Source of the DNA: Hyphochytrium catenoides
Taxonomy: Eukaryota > Sar > Hyphochytriomycetes > Hyphochytriales > Hyphochytriaceae
NCBI GenBank assembly: GCA_900088475.1
Contig: FLMG01003895.1
Location: 1 to 23,218 of the forward strand
DNA: 23,218 bases
Reading direction: 5' to 3'
Below are positions 16,987 to 23,218 of the stretch, piece by piece (within the stretch, counting starts at the first letter, position 1; the number at the start of each line of letters is the position of its first letter). Made by a program: the position numbers and the translations under genes. Below the pieces are notes generated by a model. That model worked only from the letters and a program-made list of their open reading frames with translations. It was not told the DNA's origin and made no database searches.

Positions 16987-18048
16987 GTTCTGACCAGACT
17001 AGCCTGGCGCCTATTACCAACGCCCCGTGGAGACGATGACAGAAGAGAAACAAAGTGCTTTCTTGAGTTATGCTTGTTCGGCAGGAATAAAGAAAGCAAA
17101 GATCTGGGGTTTCAACGCCGATCAGAGCACAAGATGCAGACTGAATCAGATTGATCTAACAGTCGCTTCCATGTGACCCTGCTGGCTCTTCTTTCTTAGC
17201 AGTCCGCCATTTGAGGGCAAGTTCCTTCCAGCGCTAAGTCCTCCTCTCTACTCTTCTCTTCTATTTTCCACTCTTCCTAGGGCACGCTCCGCTCACTGTC
17301 TCACGCTCTTCTCTCTCTTTCTCCTAGCCGATTACATCTGCCTCTGCGTCAGAGAGCCCTTGGCCCTCTTAGGCGTCATCCACGTCCTAGCTCTTGACTG
17401 CTGGTGCTGGCTAGGGCTTCTGCTCCGTGCGAACAGCCCAGTGATGCATAGGCAGGGGGAGGGACGGCGCGTGTAACACCTGCATCCTTTTTTGGCTGTC
17501 ACACTCCTCCAACCCAGCACCTTCCGACTCATTCCTTCTCCGCCCTCCCTCCACCATGTGCCTACCAATAACTGGTAAGGCGACCGTCATCTATCTATAG
17601 ATATTCCGCTTGTGAGCTCTAAGATTTATACAGGACCAAGAATCTTTCTCTAGTGATTACAGACGTCCTCCAGGACTGCATCGACCAAAAGTATCTGATA
17701 GGATCCTCTGTCTGCTGCCAAAGCTCGGCTCATCAGGCACATCAGCGACTGATCAAGGGATCATCAACCGAGAGAGAAGAGCTCAGAGGTGTCAGCCAAA
17801 GAGCTTGAACCAGAGCAAGAGAGGAAGCTGCAAGCTGCGGAGAAGGCTCGAGTTTCTGAGTCCTCAAGTTCCATAAAGTCAGGCAGTGTTACTTCCAAGA
17901 CTCTCCATTTGAACCGGTGTCAATATGTCCACCTGCTAGAGCCCTTCTCGCTGCTGCAGCTCAAGTTTTTTGGCCGGCTCTCCTGTCTTACTATCTGTTC
18001 CACCCTGATGAGCGATAGGGAAGATCTGTAGGGCATGAAAAGGAGAGG
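16987..18048. other. Divergent intergenic region, no supported gene
   Basis: It lies between the start codons of the permease (minus) and ALG11 (plus) and should hold both promoters. The flank next to the permease has a CT-rich patch near 17235-17330. A plus-strand frame at 17753-18031 is open and begins hydrophilic (KELEPEQERKLQAAEKAR), but its second half is nondescript and it has no ATG, so I do not call it. I see no clear TATA box. Confidence 0.6.
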
Positions 18049-20618
18049 ATGGAGCTGACCAACTTCCAGATGTTTGCTGCTTTTGGCGCTACGACCCTGC
18101 TCCTGCTTGTGATCTCAATCTTCGTCTGTAGGCGGTACTTATTCCCCCGCTATCGCACTGCCGGTCAGTCTGCTCATCTTTTGCTATCGTCGTGCATTCC
18201 TAGTCTTTTCGTCATCTTCCTACACGGTCTCACTAGGCCTCTCTTCAGCCTGATCCCATACTTTTGGCAACTCTCCCTCATTGTTGTTTGCGGTATCTTC
18301 CTTCGCTCGGTGTGAGGACGTGGGCCTCATAGGACGGCCCTTGTTCCAACGATATCTCACTATTTGGCGTCTTGTGCAACTGTTTGCTTGTTACAATCCA
18401 TTTCCTGCCTTTGCTGTTCGTTACCCTTCGCGCCCTTCCTCGTCCTCCTTCTCTCGCTCTGCTCTATGGCCAGTTATAGGGTCCGTACTCAATTTTCATC
18501 TCTACAGAGAGCTACGCAGGAGGAAGGCCAGTCACTATCGGCTTTTTCCACCCCTATTGCAACGCGGGCGGGGGAGGCGAGAGAGTTCTCTGGTATGCTA
18601 TTCAGGCGCTGCAGGGCTTACACCGTCACCCAGTGCCGTTGCATGTTCTGATCTACACCGGGGACCTGGATGCTTCTCCTGAACAGATTTTGAAGGTTGA
18701 CCCTCTGAGCTAACCTCAATATGAATCACATTGTTTCTTACTATCTGTGCTCTGTCTCGCGTCAATAACCTCTATCTACGTCTCCTAACCAAAAAGTTGA
18801 CTTGCCCGAGACTTCCTTGGTGCACAATCTCTTACACCTCTTTTCTCCCTTCCTCCTGCGACAAGTGCACTCTGTTCTTTGCATCATGCCTTTCGTAGTG
18901 TGCTTCTCCCTTGTCTGTTACGTTTATGACTGCTTCCTGATGTCGAGCCCTACTCGTACTCAAAGAAAGCTGAGTCCCGTTTTGGGCTGAGATTATCCGG
19001 CGACCTAAAGGTCGATTTTCTCTATCTGAAGCGTCGAGACTTGCTTGAGGCGACCAGGTCGGCTACCCTCCATAAGAAACCCGTGTGTATCTACCTTGTA
19101 CCTCCTCTTCTTCTTTCTCTTAGCCCTGCAAATCCCTTCCCTACTAGTCTGTGGGGCTGATTGCGTCAACACGTTATTTCGCGTTGTTCTTCTTCCCTGC
19201 ATTCCCTTCTCCGTTGAGCACTCCTATGTGATTTTCTTCTTTTGACTTCTAGCTCTTTGATGCTCTCCGCGCTTGAACTCTTCGTAACTCCTTTCATTAC
19301 GTTCAGATACCCCCGGTTTACCCTCCTTGGACAGAGCCTAGGATCCGTTCTTCTAACATGGGAGGCCCTCCGCCTTGGCTCTCCAGACATCTTCATTGAC
19401 TCAACGGGCTTTGCTTTCTCTTTCCCTCTGGCGAGGTTTCTAGCGGGCTCCATAGTGGCGACTTACGTGCATTATCCTACCATCAGCACGGATATGCTGC
19501 AGAGAGTGAGGGAGAGGAGACCCTCTTATAATAATCAGAGCTCAGTAACGTCTTCCTCGTCTCTCTCCCTTCTCAAGCTAATCTACTACCACTTCTTTGC
19601 TTTTCTTTACGGACTAATGGGGAGATGTGCGGATCTCGTGATGGTTAACTCGACCTGGACGCTCAATCACATCCTGCAGCTGTGGGGAGGGAGCAGCAGA
19701 GCGCAGATAGTCTATCCTCCTTGCAGCGTTGAGGAGTTTGAGAAGCTGCCCTTAGAAGGTTCTGGTCAATTATCTATCTTGGCCTTTGAATGTCTCTTGC
19801 AATCTGCGAACTCCAGTTATCTGGTGGCCTCCATGCCCAACACAAGCTTTTTACTTCATTTAGACCAATCCTTCTCCTGACGTCAACTTATACCGCGGTT
19901 CCCAGCGCTCCTTAAGCCCAGTCACTAGTTTAGCTGTGTTAACGTCCGTCTGTGCTTTGTCCCTCTTAACTCGTCGACAGGTCGGCAAAGAGAGATAGTC
20001 TCTATTGGCCAGTTTCGACCAGAAAAGGATCATAACCTACAGCTGGAAGCCTTTCATAAGCTCACCAAGACAAAAGACACCAATAACCGCTACCGTCTCT
20101 CTCTTATTGGAGGATGTCGGAATGCCGAGGATGAGAAGAGAGTCAAGGAGCTTAGACAAAAGGCACGGCAGCTAGGGATTGAAGAAGAAGTTGTCTTCTC
20201 TTTAAATGTGCCCTTCGAAGAGATTCTCTCCTCTCTATCCCGCTCTTCCGTCGGCCTGCACACAATGTGGAATGAGCACTTTGGCATTTGCGTGGTAGAG
20301 ATGATGGCTGCTGGCCTGGTGACTATCGCGCACAACTCCGGAGGCCCAGCTTCTGACATAGTCAAGCCCTTATCGGAAGCGTCGAACACAGGAGATAGGG
20401 ATGGAAAGATAGAGACAGGCTTTCTGGCCTCAACCGCAGATGAATACGCAGATAGAATGTTAGATGCCTTTCAGGATCGTTCCAGGGCTGCTAGGATACG
20501 GAGAGCAGCAAGGGAGCAAGCAAGAAAGTTTTCTAATCAGAACTTTATGGAGGGCTTTCAGAGGGCAATGACGCCAGTGATTGTGACAGCAGCTCGAAGA
20601 CAAGCACGATATGCCTAA
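18049..20618 (+). CDS. ALG11: GDP-Man:Man3GlcNAc2-PP-dolichol alpha-1,2-mannosyltransferase ALG11, five exons, 486 aa
   Basis: ALG11 adds the fourth and fifth mannoses to the lipid-linked oligosaccharide on the cytosolic face of the ER, in N-glycan precursor assembly. Exons: 18049-18163, 18532-18695, 18966-19057, 19307-19758 and 19981-20618; phases 1, 0, 2, 1 all match and the total is 1,461 nt. An N-terminal membrane segment lies at about residues 9-27. Family landmarks are GFFHPYCNAGGGGERVLW (42-59), FTLLGQSLGS (128-137), YVHYPTIS (177-184), SIGQFRPEKDH (282-292), LIGGCRN (316-322), and GLHTMWNEHFGI with the EX7E motif of GT4-type transferases at Glu373 and Glu381, followed by AHNSGGP. The length is close to that of animal ALG11 (about 490). 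Introns are CT-rich in the sense strand. All key parts are present and I see no break. Confidence 0.95.
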
Positions 20619-20903
20619 CATAATACCCCTTTCACCACTTTGATTGCACGACAACTGCGAGGTGCCGCAAAGATTCCTCCTCTTCTCCTTCCCCCTTTGG
20701 ATCACTATAGACCGTAGCTGTGGCGCCAGCTTTTGGCTGCTGACACCAAAGGCTTGCACACGGGGGTTGCCATTGGTCACTTTACTTTCGCTCTCCCTTC
20801 TCTCTCACTCTCTCTCTCTCTGTGCTCCTTTCGGTGAGTATGGACCCATGCTGGCTGATGTTGGTCTAAGTTTCCGCATTAACTGCTCCCTTTCTATTCT
20901 TGT
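20619..20903. other. Convergent 3' region of ALG11 and the rhomboid gene
   Basis: This is 285 bases between two stop codons facing each other, with a short CT run near 20790-20825. I see no gene and no canonical polyadenylation hexamer. The two 3' UTRs are likely to overlap or abut. Confidence 0.6.
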
Positions 20904-22769
20904 TTAGAATGGCAACCTCCGCCTATTCCTCAGACCCCACAATACGCCATAGACGATGCCGCCCAGGTGCCCTGCGCTTCCCACGGCGTTGTCACTGTAG
21001 TAGACTGAGATCATGTCGGAGGCCACGTAGAGGAATGCCAGAGACCGAGCAGTCATTGGAAGAACCCCAAAGAAGAGGAATGACATATTTGGAAGGATGG
21101 TCGCCAGGGCACCGACGTAGGACATGACGGCGCCTGAAGCACCAAGGGCTTGGCTATACCACCAGGTGCAAGAACACGGAGGGTAAGACCGACGGGAAGC
21201 GAAGTTTGGCAGAGGATAGCAATAGAGCATCAACTGCAGCTGACATGGGTGATGGCCATGCTAAGTTTTAAGGAGCATGCAGCCCAGAGGAAGGCACACT
21301 GGAACAACCAAGGGAGAAGGGACAGCAAGGTAATGCAGCAGAGGAACTGAAGATAACTTACTCCTTTTGATAGAATCTCTGCTTGTGGGCAGCAGGGGTC
21401 TGCAGCGTCGGCATTATAGACCAAAGTGCCAGTGACGACAGGGAGGCAGAGAGAGCTGCACAAAGTAAACGACGGGAGAGAGACACGGTTACAAGGGCTC
21501 AATAAAATAGAGAGAGTATCGAACATGTGGAGTTGTCAAAGTTGATGCACCTAACGAAGAGGAAAGACCTAAACAAAGTCTACATAGGGCACGGTAAGGA
21601 ACAAAGGCTTTGGAAATATTAAGCTGGAGGACCAGCCAGAGTGCCAATAACACTGGGGCTTCATCTTTGCTTTATGCTCTCTCTTTTGCATCGTTAGGTA
21701 CTTGAAGCCCACTTCCCCCTGCAAAGGTCTTCTTACCTCCTCCTACATAGAGATGGACCAGCTGCCATTGGTTCAGTCTGCGCGTGAGGGCTGTGGAGGT
21801 GACGTAGATAGCCAGCATGTTGAATAAAAAATGAGAGGGAGAGACGTGGCTAATCGCCGCTGTCAGCAGAGTATAGTACCGCCCCTCGCGCATATTCTGC
21901 CAGGAAACGGTGAAGTTCCTAAGGGTTTGAAAGGTGTCGACAGGAGAGATGCAGGAGCCACCACAGCGGTAGTGCGCAAGAGTAAGTCAACGGAAGAGGA
22001 AGGTGGACCATAAAGGATAGTAGAGATCAAAACCAAGAAAGAACCCATTGACTACGTTCGTGTGTCACTCTTTCTCTACCTCTCTCCCCAAAGTACGGTA
22101 GGTTGCCTCCATCATTCTCTTCGTCTCTCATCGCTCCCTCATAGTATGCCGTCTTCGCCCCTCCTCTCCCCTCATCCAGCTACTCCTTAAAATTCACCTC
22201 CTGATCAAACTCTCTGTCTCATCCTTCTTGTTCTCTCTCTTTGGTCATCCTTTTCTCTCACCACATGTCTCTGGGATGCCGACCACTTACCTCAGCATCG
22301 GCTGCACATCGCGCTCGCCCACTTTCACCACCCAGAGTCCAAAGACGCCGGTATTCAGCGCTAAGAAGCCCCAGACAGCCCAGTTAGGCTCATGGCCCTC
22401 CTCATAGCCGTCCCATCGAAGCTTCCTCCTCCCTCCCCAGCCCCCGATTCCCCTCTTGGCCCCTCCGTTGCTCAGCCGTAATAGAGAACTAACTAAGCGG
22501 GAAGTAGGAGAAAGAAAGCGTTGTCCCTTGAGGCAAAGCCTTGCTCTTGAGAGAGAAGAAGTGTGCTGAGCAAAGAGAGTCCGAAGCGCCGGACCCGTGC
22601 CTAGTCTTCCAGTCCCTCCTACAGAAGGCGGGAAGGCGCAGGGCAGGTTCAAGGCCCGGGATGGCTCGAGGAGAGCTCTTCGAGCTCCTCCTCCTCCACT
22701 CTGAAGTCCCACAGCCCTGATGGCGGCTGCTGCTGACGCTCTTCCTTGCATTCTACCTACAGAGATCAT
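20904..22769 (-). CDS. Rhomboid serine protease, probably organellar, four exons, 334 aa
   Basis: This is an intramembrane serine protease of the rhomboid family. Exons: 22769-22291, 21918-21737, 21455-21362 and 21153-20904; phases 2, 1, 2 match and the sum is 1,005 nt. Residues 1 to about 115 are rich in Arg, Ala, Ser and Gly and nearly free of acidic residues, which suits a mitochondrial or plastid targeting peptide. The first membrane segment is about 130-149. GRYYTLLTAAISH with HFLFNM follows at 172-194 (the conserved family block). The catalytic Ser is 258 in GASGA, and its partner His is 314 in GHLGG. Exon 2 must start at the TTAG acceptor, not at the nearer GGCAG, because only the former keeps the frame (giving NFTVSWQNMREG). 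This resembles PARL/Pcp1 or plastid rhomboids; which one cannot be told. It is convergent with ALG11. Confidence 0.94.
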
Positions 22770-23051
22770 CTTCTTTCTATGCCTCCACAGTCGGGAGAGC
22801 GAGATGGACGAAGAAGATTAATGGGAGAGCAGCCCAGAGTCAAGCCCTGAGCCTGTCAGCGGCCTAGACTCAGTCTATTCGGCTGAGGCTCCAGCGGAGT
22901 GAAGCAGTGATCGAGAACTGCAGAAGAGCGAGCAGGAGGATTGAGGACTGGAAAACAGCCATGGGACAAAAGGTGTTCAGTGGTAGAGGGAGAAGAAGAC
23001 GACGATCAGCACCAAAAAGTTTACGAGGAAGTGGGAAAGAAGGGGGCGAAC

Positions 23052-23086
<35 letters not shown>

Positions 23087-23123
23087 AAGAGAGAGAGACA
23101 TAGAGAGAGAGAGATTGAGCGAA

Positions 23124-23156
<33 letters not shown>

Positions 23157-23181
23157 CATAGACAGAGAGAGATTGAGCGAA

Positions 23182-23218
<37 letters not shown>
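22770..23218. repeat. 5' flank of the rhomboid gene ending in a GA minisatellite
   Basis: No gene is supported in 22770-23040. From 23041 the plus strand is GA repeat to the window edge. Within it a unit of 58 bases (marked by GACATAG and ATTGAGCGAAAGAG) occurs twice in tandem, at 23097-23154 and 23155-23212. The array continues beyond the window. Confidence 0.85.

Noticed and set aside
17753-18031. Plus-strand open frame upstream of ALG11 starting hydrophilic and Glu/Lys-rich
   Set aside because: No ATG, no recognisable domain, and it ends in a stop before the ALG11 ATG. ALG11 already has a proper N-terminal membrane segment, so no extra exon is needed.
22907-23161. Plus-strand open frame in the rhomboid upstream region
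   Set aside because: Its second half is translated GA repeat (Arg/Glu), and the first half lies in the 5' flank of the rhomboid gene without any protein-like signal.

Overview
The window is nuclear DNA of a eukaryotic microbe. Its genes are broken by GT-AG introns with pyrimidine-rich acceptors, and they encode an ER N-glycosylation mannosyltransferase (ALG11), an organelle-type rhomboid protease and an Lsi2/ArsB-type permease. The intron density and the very abundant (GA/CT)n tracts would suit an alga or other protist. I cannot name the organism, and no coding sequence here looks bacterial, viral or mobile.

Layout, left to right. (1) 241-1182, minus: an intact alpha/beta-hydrolase without introns. 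(2) 1183-2400: an intergenic stretch rich in CT repeats. (3) 2401-12383, minus: one large gene that no single open reading frame reveals. I assembled 30 exons by matching splice sites, phases and open frames. They sum to 4,323 nt, which is 1,440 residues plus a stop. The protein has an N-terminal membrane anchor, a helical region, a Pro-rich linker, three coiled-coil exons, then a coiled-coil array made of a three-exon module (called C, A and B here) repeated six times, and a short tail. (4) 12384-14822: an intergenic region with a large GA tract, a cluster of nested palindromes and two weak small open frames. (5) 14823-16986, minus: a two-exon Lsi2/ArsB-type permease of 607 residues. (6) 16987-18048: a divergent intergenic region. 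(7) 18049-20618, plus: ALG11, five exons, 486 residues. (8) 20904-22769, minus: a rhomboid protease, four exons, 334 residues, convergent with ALG11. (9) 22770-23218: upstream DNA of the rhomboid gene, ending in a GA minisatellite.

The genes do not form an operon or a shared pathway; each looks like an independent nuclear gene. The item worth pursuing is the coiled-coil gene. Twenty-three introns in a row are phase 1, the repeating unit is a genomic cassette of three exons plus introns, and two neighbouring cassettes are nearly identical even in their introns. The last cassette has lost exactly 21 codons, which is three heptads. I do not recognise the protein, and its function is open.
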